Shown here: positions 27,600 through 35,947 of the stretch, piece after piece
How positions within the stretch are numbered: position 1 is the stretch's first letter
Layout of the letters: the number at the start of each line of letters is the position of its first letter
Assembly: GCF_030819275.1 (NCBI RefSeq)
Contig: NZ_JAUTBL010000001.1
Span: 124,001-188,000 of the forward strand
Length of the DNA stretch: 64,000 nucleotides
Direction: 5' to 3'
DNA from: Agrobacterium larrymoorei
GTDB taxonomy: Bacteria; Pseudomonadota; Alphaproteobacteria; Rhizobiales; Rhizobiaceae
Notes under the pieces: generated by a model
Told to the model about the DNA's origin: nothing
The model's input: only the letters and a program-made list of their open reading frames with translations
Database searches by the model: none
Translations under genes and position numbers: made by a program

Positions 27600-28823
27600 C
27601 TAATCCGAAAATCGATCCCGATTTTCGGGCCGTTGCCGTAGCAGCGCCGCCTTGAGAAAGGCAACGATCAGCGGATGAGGCGCATCGGCCCGCGACGATA
27701 GTTCGGGATGACCCTGCATGCCCATGAAAAAGGGATGATCGGCCACCTCTATCGCATCGACGACCGCACCATCCACACCAAGCGCGGCAACCCTTAGACC
27801 ATGCGCTTCCAGGTCTCCTAGGATATTCGGATTGAGCCTGAAACGGTGATTGCACCGGACGGTCGTATCGGAAAGAACAATATCCGCAAGCCGAGTGCCA
27901 GCGACGGTGCGCGTGATCTGATCGCCGCTGCGATGGTCCGGCAGCAGACCGCCACCGGCCTTTTCTTCTCCCGCCATGGCGAGAAATGTTTTGATACCGG
28001 CATCGGGATCGGCTTCCGCCAGATTGGCGCCGCGGCGACCGAAGGCTTTCCAGGCAACCGCCGTCGCCATGGTCTGCATACCGAGGCAAAGCCCGACAGC
28101 CGGAACAGCATTTTCCAGCGCGAAGGCAGCGACCGCGGTTTGCCCGGGGACATTCTTCATGTCGGATCCACCGGGCAGAAGAACCCCCGCGTAAGGTCGA
28201 AGCACCATCTCGGCATCAGCCTCGCCAACATCGACCGGGTCGATAAAGTCGATGGACACAGGGATAGAGAGACTGTCCGCCGCGTCCGCAAGACTGGCGA
28301 GCGCCGACGGGTATACGCCGATATGATCGCTCCTGGCGCCGATGAGCGCGATCCTCAATGCTGGGGCGGACGTAGCCTCTGGCTGCGCAAGGGTGATGCG
28401 ACCGAAGCGATCCCGCCAGGCGAGAACCGCCCCTGTGTCCCGGTTGAGAAAACGGTCGCCGTGATCATCAACGCTCACCACTCCGGTTGCGCGGACTGCA
28501 AGAGCCGACACCGCCTCCGCATCGGCCATGAAAGCCCGATGAACGGGTACGACGATGTCATCGATACGGGCCGCATCGAAGATCGCCTCTATTGTTGCCG
28601 GTGGGGCGACGGGCTGTCCCGATAGCCGCTCGAACCAATAAAGCCCGCTTGCGGCCAGCCCGCCCTTGGCAACCGCATGCTGCTTCGCATCGGCATGACG
28701 CGACGTATCGAAACGGGCGTCGAGATGCATGAACCGATGGTTCTCACGGACCGCTACCGCTGCGGCAACGGCTCCGTAAAGCGCCGGGCTGTCGGTGTCA
28801 TGATGAACGAGGATAAGGCCCAT
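27600..28823 (-). CDS. CTP-synthase-like glutamine amidotransferase with an unrecognised N-terminal domain
   Basis: 407 residues. The C-terminal 250 residues are a class I glutaminase of the CTP-synthase (PyrG) type: GVLLPGGS (213-220), nucleophile C246 in VGLCLGMQ, a CNHRFRLN block and the His-Glu pair in QGHPELSSR (H372, E374), then PHPLIVAFL. The N-terminal 150 residues do not look like the ATP-dependent ammonia ligase of PyrG: no P-loop is present and the domain is much shorter. So this is not a CTP synthase. It could hydrolyse a gamma-glutamyl amide, or pass ammonia to an unknown reaction. It sits in a catabolic operon 25 bp after the creatinase-like gene. Confidence 0.85.
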   Translation of the reverse strand: MGLILVHHDTDSPALYGAVAAAVAVRENHRFMHLDARFDTSRHADAKQHAVAKGGLAASGLYWFERLSGQPVAPPATIEAIFDAARIDDIVVPVHRAFMADAEAVSALAVRATGVVSVDDHGDRFLNRDTGAVLAWRDRFGRITLAQPEATSAPALRIALIGARSDHIGVYPSALASLADAADSLSIPVSIDFIDPVDVGEADAEMVLRPYAGVLLPGGSDMKNVPGQTAVAAFALENAVPAVGLCLGMQTMATAVAWKAFGRRGANLAEADPDAGIKTFLAMAGEEKAGGGLLPDHRSGDQITRTVAGTRLADIVLSDTTVRCNHRFRLNPNILGDLEAHGLRVAALGVDGAVVDAIEVADHPFFMGMQGHPELSSRADAPHPLIVAFLKAALLRQRPENRDRFSD

Positions 28824-28847
28824 CGTCAGCTCCGTTCGATCCGTGTT

Positions 28848-30017
28848 TCAGACGATCAAAAGACTGCGGTCGATCGTGCCGAGGGCGCGATAACCGGTCT
28901 CTGTTATGACAATCGTTTCACTTACGCCGACCGTGAAGCGACCGTAGATGCGCAACGCCGGCGGCAGGTGGAAGGTCATACCCGGTTGCAGCTCGGTCTT
29001 CACGCCCGCATTGAGGCTGAGGATGGCGCCCTCGCCCCAATCCGGCGCAAAGGAAATTCCAACGCTGTAGCCGAGGCGCTTCTTGAAGTTTTCGGTATAG
29101 CCGGCGCGATCAATCACCTTCTGACAGGCAATATGCGGCACTTCGCACGCTTCACCCGGACGAATGGCGTCGAGAGAGACTTGCAGCGCCTCCTGGCAGA
29201 CCTTCATCATGTCGGCCGCTTCCTTCGGCGGCTCCCCGATCCAGGCCGAGCGCATCAGGGCGGCGTGGTATCGATCGTGACACGCCGCCATTTCGAGAAA
29301 CGCCGGATCGCCCGCAGCAATGGCGCGACGGCGCCAGGTGCCGTGCGGCACGCCTGTGCGCGGGCCAACAGAGACAAGCGGCTCCATGCCGAGATATTCG
29401 GAACCGGCGGCGATGGCTGAACCCATCATCGCGGCCACGAGGTCGTTCTCGGTGGCGCCGACACGAATGGTGGCGAGGCCGGCGCGCATGCCCGCATCGA
29501 CATAGGCGGCAGCCTTCTCAAGCTTCTCCACTTCAAGCGGCGACTTGATGGCCCGGAACGTTTCGATAACGCCGGCTCCATCGCCGATGGTGCCGAGCCG
29601 AGCCTGTAACGCCTCGTAAACGGCAATAGGCAGGAACCAGCCGCGCTTGTCGATGGCGATGCGCCTGGAGGCCAGTCCCCGGCTTTCGATCAGCTTGACC
29701 AGCAGCCCGATCGGATCCTCACCGTCCTGATAGACGACGGCATCGGAGATGAAGGTGTTGGCGATGAAGTTGAAATATTCGAGTTGGCGGATCAGGAATA
29801 CCGGATCGCCGTCCGCTGGCAGGATCAGCGCCTGAAAAGTGTAATAGCCCGGTGTCTGCTGGCCGGTCAGATAAAAGATGTTCTCCGGGCCGGTCACGAC
29901 CAGCGCGTCGAGGCCCGCTGCAGCAAGTCCTTCGCGGGCGAGAGCCTGTCGGCGCGCATATTCTTCCTTCGGGAAGGCGGATTCCTGTCCCTGGATGATA
30001 TCGCTGGGAATGGTCAT
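28848..30017 (-). CDS. M24/creatinase-fold hydrolase (ectoine-hydrolase or creatinase-like)
   Basis: 389 residues with the creatinase N-terminal domain (ENIFYLTGQQTPGYYTF) and the pita-bread catalytic domain. Positions that bind metals in M24 peptidases are mostly lost: the first Asp is Glu (FLEMAACHDRYHAALMR) with no second Asp, the usual HGIG is replaced by GYSVGISFAPDWGE, and the first Glu is missing, though a late Glu (SETIVIT) stays. This pattern and the KRLGYSVGISFAPDWGE and LQPGMTFHLPP blocks are like ectoine hydrolase DoeA and creatinase, which cut C-N bonds without a dinuclear metal centre. It overlaps the enolase-superfamily gene by 4 bp. Confidence 0.85.
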   Translation of the reverse strand: MTIPSDIIQGQESAFPKEEYARRQALAREGLAAAGLDALVVTGPENIFYLTGQQTPGYYTFQALILPADGDPVFLIRQLEYFNFIANTFISDAVVYQDGEDPIGLLVKLIESRGLASRRIAIDKRGWFLPIAVYEALQARLGTIGDGAGVIETFRAIKSPLEVEKLEKAAAYVDAGMRAGLATIRVGATENDLVAAMMGSAIAAGSEYLGMEPLVSVGPRTGVPHGTWRRRAIAAGDPAFLEMAACHDRYHAALMRSAWIGEPPKEAADMMKVCQEALQVSLDAIRPGEACEVPHIACQKVIDRAGYTENFKKRLGYSVGISFAPDWGEGAILSLNAGVKTELQPGMTFHLPPALRIYGRFTVGVSETIVITETGYRALGTIDRSLLIV

Positions 30018-31112
30018 GCTTCAAACTCCTTGACGAGATGCGCCTTCGACGCATCGAATTCCAAACCGAAACCGCTCGTGGCAGGCCCTTCGACACCGCC
30101 ATCCCTGTAGAGAAGCCCGCTTGCCGCGTCGTTTTCGAGACCGTCGGCTCCGTAGAGTTCGGCAAAGCGGGGGCCGACCGCGCAGCTCAGATGAAGTGCG
30201 GCCGCCGTTGCGACCGCGCCTTCGTTCATCTGTCCGACCATGAAGGGAATATTGGCACCCGAAAGCCGCTTGGCGGCGGCATGGGTTGCTGCGATGCCAC
30301 CCAGTTTGACGAGCTTCAGATGCGCCCAGAGAAGCCCCTTTGCAGATATGATCTCATCAATATCGGCGGCGGAGGCTACACTTTCGTCGAGCATCAGCGG
30401 CAGTGGGCTCGTCTCCGCCAGCCGTTTCAGCATGTCCCAATCTCCGGCAGCGACCGGCTGCTCGACATAGGCAAGCCTGAAGCGGGCGAGCGACCGCAAA
30501 TTCTCAGGCCGCTTCTGCTTCGCTCCACGAGCCGTTGGCATCGATAGCAAGTTTGACGGTATCGCCGAAACGGTCACGCAGGGCTGCTATGCGCGCAATA
30601 TCCTCGGCAAAATCGCCACCACCGACACGCACTTTCAGGTCGCAGAAACCGCGTGCCACGTAGGTCTCGGCCTGGGCCAGAAACCGGTCGGTTGAGGATA
30701 TGAACAGGGTCTGGTTGGTAGAGTGCCTTACCATCGGCAAAGCCTTGCCGCCCAACATGGCGGAGACCGTCACACCCTGCTTGCGAGCGACGAGATCGTG
30801 AAGCGCGCTGTCGATCAACATCCGAACTGGCGGGATGACATCGCCCCGACCGGCCAACTCGCTCTGCACTGCACCGGGTTCCATCGACCAGTCCAGACCG
30901 TTCAGGACGTCCAACGTCCTCCGAAGGCAGGTTTCCGGCTCGATACCGTTCAGATATGCAATATTGATGCGGACTTCGCCTGTCCCGGCATGCCCACCAT
31001 GTTCCAGCCTCAGATAGAGCGTATCGAGCCCGCTGACCGGACCGGAGGACGCGGTATGCAGGAGAAGCCCGCCGCCATATCGAAGCATGGCTCTGGAGAG
31101 GGACGCTCTCAT
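30014..31112 (-). pseudogene. Enolase-superfamily (muconate lactonising/dipeptide epimerase-like) enzyme, frameshifted
   Basis: Two overlapping frames together make one enzyme of about 365 residues. The first (31112 to 30504) covers the capping domain and the start of the barrel with CDLKVRVG (K160, R162) and the metal ligand D191 in AIDANGSW, then stops after SEAEAA. The second frame continues with ENLRSLARFRLAYVEQP, LMLDES and HLKLVKLGG to 30014. A one-base gain near 30504-30507 explains it. R162 replaces the second Lys of the usual KxK. Intact flanking genes with 4-bp overlaps suggest a recent mutation or a sequencing error rather than decay. The likely reaction is racemisation, epimerisation or dehydration. 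Confidence 0.85.
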
Positions 31113-32272
31113 GGGGCCGGCCGCAGCATCGTTCTGGCCACGTCGCGGTAGATGACGCTACAGGTGATGAATTCATCCACCGGCACGAATTCATCCGCCT
31201 TATGGGCGACGGACAGGCTGCCGGGGCCGATCACCGTTCCTTGTGCACCAAGCGAACGGAAATGCACCAGATCGCAGCCGCCCTGAAAACCGAATGGGCC
31301 GGGATCGACAGTGCCGTTCTCCTTACAGGCCTTGAGGCTTGCCAGGACGACGGGATGATCGGGCGCGGTTTCAGTGGCACTGCCGGTCGTGGCCTTGTAG
31401 TCGATGATCTCCGCCTTCACGCCGAAACGATCATACGCATCCTTCAGCAAAGCAGCCAGTTCCTGCTTGACGACCTCTTCGTCCTCGCCTGGCACCATTC
31501 GGCGGTCAAGCAGCAGGTCGCAGGCACCCGGAAGGACGTTATCCGCATGGCCGCCGGTGATGCGCGTCACCGTCAGGCTTGCCGCGCCGACCAGGGGATG
31601 GGTCCGCTTGCGCACGACGTCGTTGTGATAGGTTTCGATGAGTGTCAGAAGCTGGCCCGCGCGATAGATGGCGTTGTCGCCGAGATGTGGCGTACCGGAA
31701 TGTGCCGTGACACCCTGCACGCGCACCACGGGCCTGAGACTGCCCTTATGCGCCGAATAGGTCGTATTGGAGGTTGGTTCGCCCACCACCGCGAAATCGA
31801 TATTTGGCTTTGTCGAGGCGTAGTATTTGGCGCCTTCGCTGGCAATTTCCTCGTCGCCGACGAAGACACCGAGCAGCGTGCCAGACCATGTCGCGCGGTC
31901 TGCGGCAAGCATCCGCATTGCCTCGATCATGGCGATCAGTGGCCCCTTGCAGTCGCAGGTACCACGACCGAAGAGCTTGCCGTCCGCCTCCCGAAGCGTA
32001 AAGGCATCGGAGGTCCAGCCGTCGCCTGCAGGCACGGTGTCCATATGGGTATTGAAGGCAAAGACGGGGCCGGTACCGTTTTCCAGCCTGGCTTCGACAT
32101 TGAAGCGTCCCGGCTTGTATTCGGTCAGCGAGACCGAGAAGCCTTCTTCTTTCAGCAGGCGCTCGACGTAAACAGCAACCTCACCTTCACCGCCTGGCGG
32201 GTTCTCGCTGCGAATGGCGATGATTTCCGCAAGTTCGCGTTTCATCCGGGCGGCGTCTGGCATATGAGTCAT
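31109..32272 (-). CDS. M20 metallohydrolase, ArgE/DapE-like deacylase
   Basis: 387 residues with the M20 metal site: NTHMDTVPAG, GRGTCDCKGPL, catalytic GDEEIASEGA, a following VGEPTSN block and the late His in GSLSVAHKADEF. The dimerisation domain starts near RVQGVTAHSGTPH. ArgE/DapE-like enzymes remove acetyl or succinyl groups from amino acids. In ectoine catabolism an M20 deacetylase follows the M24-fold hydrolase, and the same pair is present here. It lies 14 bp after the ATPase gene and overlaps the enolase-type gene by 4 bp. Confidence 0.9.
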   Translation of the reverse strand: MTHMPDAARMKRELAEIIAIRSENPPGGEGEVAVYVERLLKEEGFSVSLTEYKPGRFNVEARLENGTGPVFAFNTHMDTVPAGDGWTSDAFTLREADGKLFGRGTCDCKGPLIAMIEAMRMLAADRATWSGTLLGVFVGDEEIASEGAKYYASTKPNIDFAVVGEPTSNTTYSAHKGSLRPVVRVQGVTAHSGTPHLGDNAIYRAGQLLTLIETYHNDVVRKRTHPLVGAASLTVTRITGGHADNVLPGACDLLLDRRMVPGEDEEVVKQELAALLKDAYDRFGVKAEIIDYKATTGSATETAPDHPVVLASLKACKENGTVDPGPFGFQGGCDLVHFRSLGAQGTVIGPGSLSVAHKADEFVPVDEFITCSVIYRDVARTMLRPAP

Positions 32273-32285
32273 GATCGGATTTCAC

Positions 32286-33050
32286 CTAGTGCAATATCTG
32301 GTCGAGGAAGCGTGTCGCCCGTTCGTTGACGGCGCCTCCGAAGAAAGAATCGCGAGACGCATTTTCCACCACCTCGCCATCTTCCATGAAGATGATCTGA
32401 TCGGCGGCGCGCTTGGCGAAGCCCATTTCATGGGTCACGACGATGCTGGTCATGCCTTCGCTGCTGAGATCGGCCATGACGTCCAGCACTTCGCGGATCA
32501 TCTCGGGGTCCAGAGCCGACGTCGGCTCGTCGTAGAGCATCAGCTTCGGCTTCATGGCAAGCGCGCGGGCAATGGCGACCCGTTGCTGCTGCCCGCCCGA
32601 AAGTTCGTCCGCAAAAAAATCGGCCCTTTCGGGAATACGCACCTTGCGGAGCAAATCCATGGCTATGTCGTGGGCGTCGCTCCGGCTCATGCCGAGCACC
32701 TTCATTGGTGCGAGCATGATGTTTTCGATGGCGGTAAGATGCTGGAAGAGCTCGAAATTCTGGAAAACCATACCGATCTGACGGCGGACTTCCGTGGCGC
32801 GGCGCAACTCACGGGCGATGTCGTTACCTTCGAAGAAGATATTGCCGTCATCGGCTGGCTCAAGCAGGTTGATGCAGCGCAGCAAGGTCGATTTGCCAGA
32901 CCCGGACGGGCCGATAATCACCATGGTCTCGCCGCCGTGGACGTTCAGGCTGCACGCCTTCAAGATCTGAAGGTCACCGAAACTCTTGTTGATCCCCATG
33001 ACTTCGAGGAGCGGCTGGCGTGCGGTGGCTTTGGTAACGTGCTCTTTCAT
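32286..33050 (-). CDS. Polar amino-acid ABC transporter ATP-binding protein (GlnQ/HisP-like)
   Basis: 254 residues with Walker A GPSGSGKST, signature LSGGQQQRVAIARAL, Walker B LMLYDEPTSALDPE and the switch His in VVTHEMGFA, the standard GlnQ architecture. Overlaps the permease gene by 4 bp. Only one permease gene is present, so the channel is probably a homodimer. Confidence 0.94.
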   Translation of the reverse strand: MKEHVTKATARQPLLEVMGINKSFGDLQILKACSLNVHGGETMVIIGPSGSGKSTLLRCINLLEPADDGNIFFEGNDIARELRRATEVRRQIGMVFQNFELFQHLTAIENIMLAPMKVLGMSRSDAHDIAMDLLRKVRIPERADFFADELSGGQQQRVAIARALAMKPKLMLYDEPTSALDPEMIREVLDVMADLSSEGMTSIVVTHEMGFAKRAADQIIFMEDGEVVENASRDSFFGGAVNERATRFLDQILH

Positions 33051-33775
33051 CGGGCCTCTGCCTTTTCGGTAAGCGCAGTCAGGCGCGCCATCAAGGAAAC
33101 GGGAGGACGCTTATCCCGTCGGCGCTTTCGGTCGAGCGCCCGCTCAAGGAGAAATTGGCCGCCCATGAAAATCGTGGTGAGCGCCAGATAGTAGATGCCG
33201 GCCGCCGTCAGCGCCTCGAAGTATTTGAAGTTGGAACTTGCGGTCTGGTTTGCGACCAGAAGCAGTTCTTCCACCGCCACCACCGATACCAGCGCGCTCG
33301 TCTTCAGCATGCCGATCATCTGGTTTCCTGTCGGCGGCAGGACGATGCGGGCGGCCTGGGGAATGACGATGTAACGCATCACGGCAAACCGGCTCATGCC
33401 AAGCGCAAGGCCAGCCGTCCGTTGGCCTTTCTTGACCGCCTGAAGACCGGAACGAATGATCTCCGCCATATAGGCGCCCTCGTTCAGCGACAATGCGATC
33501 ACGGCGCTGGCGAAGGCGGACAGCATGATGCCGAAGGTCGGCAGTACGTTGTAAATGAAGATGATCTGGAACAGCACCGGGGTGCCACGGAAAAGCCAGA
33601 GATACAAAAGCGTGACAATCTGTAACGCCTTTACGCGCGATTCCTGCAACAGAGCCACCACGAGACCGGCGATCATTCCGAAAAATAGCGAGATGACCGT
33701 TATGATCAGCGTCAGTAACGCGCCGTGGAAGAAAGCGGGTGAAAAGACATAGTCAAAGACCAGATCAAGCGACAT
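33047..33775 (-). CDS. Polar amino-acid ABC transporter permease (HisM/GlnP-like)
   Basis: 242 residues, about five helices, with the family motif FRGTPVLFQI and the EAA loop (GQRTAGLALGMSRFAVMRYIVIPQAAR). It forms the membrane part of the importer for an amino acid or derivative, with the ATPase and the binding protein in the same operon; it follows the binding-protein gene by 32 bp. Confidence 0.93.
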   Translation of the reverse strand: MSLDLVFDYVFSPAFFHGALLTLIITVISLFFGMIAGLVVALLQESRVKALQIVTLLYLWLFRGTPVLFQIIFIYNVLPTFGIMLSAFASAVIALSLNEGAYMAEIIRSGLQAVKKGQRTAGLALGMSRFAVMRYIVIPQAARIVLPPTGNQMIGMLKTSALVSVVAVEELLLVANQTASSNFKYFEALTAAGIYYLALTTIFMGGQFLLERALDRKRRRDKRPPVSLMARLTALTEKAEAR

Positions 33776-33807
33776 CCCGCTCTCCTTTTTTCTTTGTTAT
33801 GGGGCGG

Positions 33808-34617
33808 TCAGTTGAAGATCGACACCGATGCCGGCAGCTTCCATTTTTCGATCAGCGTCTTGTAGGTGCCGTCGGCGACGACCTCCTGCAGCGCGTCCTT
33901 GATCGCCTTTTGAACAGCCGTATCACCCTTCCGGGTCGCCATGCCGATATTGGTATTCGATTCGAATTCTTCTCCGGCAACCTCGTAAACGCCGGGCGTT
34001 TCGGTCTGCAAGACGACCGCGCCGGGGGTCGAGTCGAACTCGGCATCGGCACGTCCCTGCCGCAGCGCAAGTGCGGAGTCCTGCCCTGTCGGGAACGTCA
34101 GAACCTTGACCGCGGCAAGACCCTTGCCCTTGCAGCGCGCATCGTCGGCACGCGCCTGGCTCTCTTCAATTCCACCAAGTGTCACGGCAATCGTTTTGCC
34201 GCAGAGGCTGTCGTCACGACCGGTGATCTTGGACGGATTGCCCGCACGCACGACAACCTGATTACCTACCTTGAGATAGGGAATGAAATCGACCTGCTCG
34301 GATCTCTTCGGGTTAATATACATGGCAGAGTTGATGATATCGATACGACCGGCCAAGAGTGCCGGGATCAGACCCTGAAAGTCCATGCTCATCGGCTTTG
34401 TTTCAGCCTTCAGCTTCTTGGCAATAGCGGAAATCAGATCGATGTCGAAACCGGTCAGCTGACCATCCTTCTGAAATTCGAACGGAGCAAACGTCGCGGC
34501 GACGCCATATGTGAGGGTTCCCTTTTCCACCAATCCGGCGGACGGCAACTCAGCGGCAGACGCCGAGGCGACAGCGGCAAGCGACAGCATCGATGTAGCG
34601 AAAATGGTCTTGAGCAT
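33808..34617 (-). CDS. Family 3 amino-acid-type solute-binding protein
   Basis: About 269 residues. ATG 34617 has AAGGGGA 6 bp upstream and begins a signal peptide (MLKTIFATSMLSLAAVASASAAE); the frame to 34653 has no such site. The body is a family 3 binding protein: GTLTYGVAATFAPFEF, LTGFDIDLISAIAKKL, GRIDIINSAMYINPKR. It is the receptor of the importer and the first gene of the operon that ends with the D-amino acid aminotransferase. The ligand may be an amino acid, ectoine-like or other zwitterion; family 3 includes EhuB. Confidence 0.92.
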   Translation of the reverse strand: MLKTIFATSMLSLAAVASASAAELPSAGLVEKGTLTYGVAATFAPFEFQKDGQLTGFDIDLISAIAKKLKAETKPMSMDFQGLIPALLAGRIDIINSAMYINPKRSEQVDFIPYLKVGNQVVVRAGNPSKITGRDDSLCGKTIAVTLGGIEESQARADDARCKGKGLAAVKVLTFPTGQDSALALRQGRADAEFDSTPGAVVLQTETPGVYEVAGEEFESNTNIGMATRKGDTAVQKAIKDALQEVVADGTYKTLIEKWKLPASVSIFN

Positions 34618-34634
34618 GCGAGTCCCCTTAGTTA

Positions 34635-34666
34635 TTGTTAAGTCAGATTGCATTTTCTTTTAACAA
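34635..34666. promoter_or_regulatory. Inverted repeat in the divergent promoter of the amino-acid importer and its GntR gene
   Basis: TTGTTAA (34635-34641) and TTAACAA (34660-34666) form an inverted repeat with an 18-bp spacer, 18 bp upstream of the binding-protein ATG. The whole 34618-34895 gap is AT-rich and must hold both promoters. This is a weak candidate for the GntR operator or a 5' UTR hairpin. Confidence 0.3.
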
Positions 34667-34895
34667 CAATACAATTTAAAAAATTTCGGAGTCAAGCGAG
34701 AAAGTGAAATATTGAGCAATGCGTATGTATGCTCATTTTTTGATCTTATTGATGAATTTCGCTCCATATTCGATTTTTTCGATCTTAAATTGAGTTTGAA
34801 TGCCGGATTGACCGCACTTCGACCGTTGAGCGGATAGACTTTTGTCGATGAACGGCTATTAGTCAGGATGCAACTATCAGCTTTACGATTGTACG

Positions 34896-35825
34896 ATGTC
34901 AGAAAACGATACAAAAACTTCGAGTGCGGTGACAACGAATGCCCAGCAGAGTAGGCACCGCCTTGCCAATCAGATCCTTGACCTCATTCGCGACGCGAGA
35001 TTTGAGATCGGACATCATCTGCGCGAACAGCAACTGAGCGACATGCTCGGCGTATCCCGCACGCCCGTCAGAGCTGCCCTCACCTTGCTCGCGGAGCGTG
35101 GCATTGTAGAAGCGCGCAAAAATCAAGGTTTTTTCCTCAAGGCCCAGCATCTGACACTTCACCGCACAGAACTGGAGGTACCGGTCACGGCGGGCGAGGA
35201 TCTTTATGCCCGCATCGTGGAGGACCGGCTGTCCGGCATTCTGGGTGACAGCGTCACCCAGGCAGAACTGACACGGCGCTACAAAGTCGATCGGACTCTT
35301 CTGCTGCGCACCTTGACGCATATGGTCAATGACGGCTTGCTTTCGCGCAACAGCGGTCGCGGCTGGACGTTCCGCCCAACCCTCGATTCACAAGTGGCCC
35401 TGCGCGATAGTTATGATTACCGCAGCACTCTGGAACCGGCCGGGCTGCTTTTGGGAAGTTTCAAGTTCGACGCCGGATTGCTCGAACGGTCGCGCCTGGA
35501 GCACATCTACCTCGAGGGTCATCCCAACATCGCGGCCGTCGATCCCCGCCTCCTGTTTGACACGGACGCGCAGTTTCATGAAATGATTGCGGGCTTCAGC
35601 GGCAATATTTTCTTTCTTCAAGCCATCCAACAGCAGAACCGATTAAGGCGTCTTTTGGAGTTCGGCGGCTATTCCAACCGCCGCCGTGTGCGGGATTGGT
35701 GCCGCGAACATCTCAACATCATAGCCGCAATATTCGAAGGCGACACCATCAAGGCATCGGAACTGATGACGAAACATTTAAACGCCGCGAGAGCTGCGGC
35801 TCGACATTACCCAAAACCGAATTAG
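34896..35825 (+). CDS. GntR-family regulator with FCD domain and an extra winged helix
   Basis: 309 residues. Residues about 20-85 are a GntR winged helix (LREQQLSDMLGVSRTPVRAAL); a second helix-turn-helix-like unit follows at about 105-165 (VTQAELTRRYKVDRTLLLRTLTHMVNDGLLSR..GRGW), then an FCD-type helical domain with the Asp/His metal or ligand residues (DTDAQFHEMI, CREHLNII). Most FCD proteins are about 230-250 residues with one winged helix. It is divergent from the importer-peptidase operon and is its probable regulator. Confidence 0.88.
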   Translation: MSENDTKTSSAVTTNAQQSRHRLANQILDLIRDARFEIGHHLREQQLSDMLGVSRTPVRAALTLLAERGIVEARKNQGFFLKAQHLTLHRTELEVPVTAGEDLYARIVEDRLSGILGDSVTQAELTRRYKVDRTLLLRTLTHMVNDGLLSRNSGRGWTFRPTLDSQVALRDSYDYRSTLEPAGLLLGSFKFDAGLLERSRLEHIYLEGHPNIAAVDPRLLFDTDAQFHEMIAGFSGNIFFLQAIQQQNRLRRLLEFGGYSNRRRVRDWCREHLNIIAAIFEGDTIKASELMTKHLNAARAAARHYPKPN

Positions 35826-35947
35826 GATTGAAGTCGGTCGAGATCCCGTTCCCCTGCAATGCTCGATCGCGAGGACTGCCCAAGCGAACTCATTTTGGCG
35901 AAGGCAAGCGGAGCAATTTTTTATATAGTTCAGCGACCGTTAAACGC

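Noticed and set aside
27600..28823. CTP synthase (PyrG)
   Set aside because: Only the glutaminase half is PyrG-like; the synthase half with its P-loop is missing, so the name would be wrong.
28848..30017. Xaa-Pro aminopeptidase
   Set aside because: The metal ligands of M24 peptidases are largely absent; a creatinase/ectoine-hydrolase-like role fits better.
30504..30577. Two separate enolase-superfamily genes
   Set aside because: The frames overlap and each holds only half of the barrel; together they make one standard-length enzyme, so one frameshifted gene is the simpler reading.
34660..34935. 91-codon minus-strand frame in the divergent promoter of the amino-acid importer
   Set aside because: No ribosome site, very Ser/Arg/Lys-rich, AT-rich promoter DNA and overlap with the GntR start; treated as non-coding.
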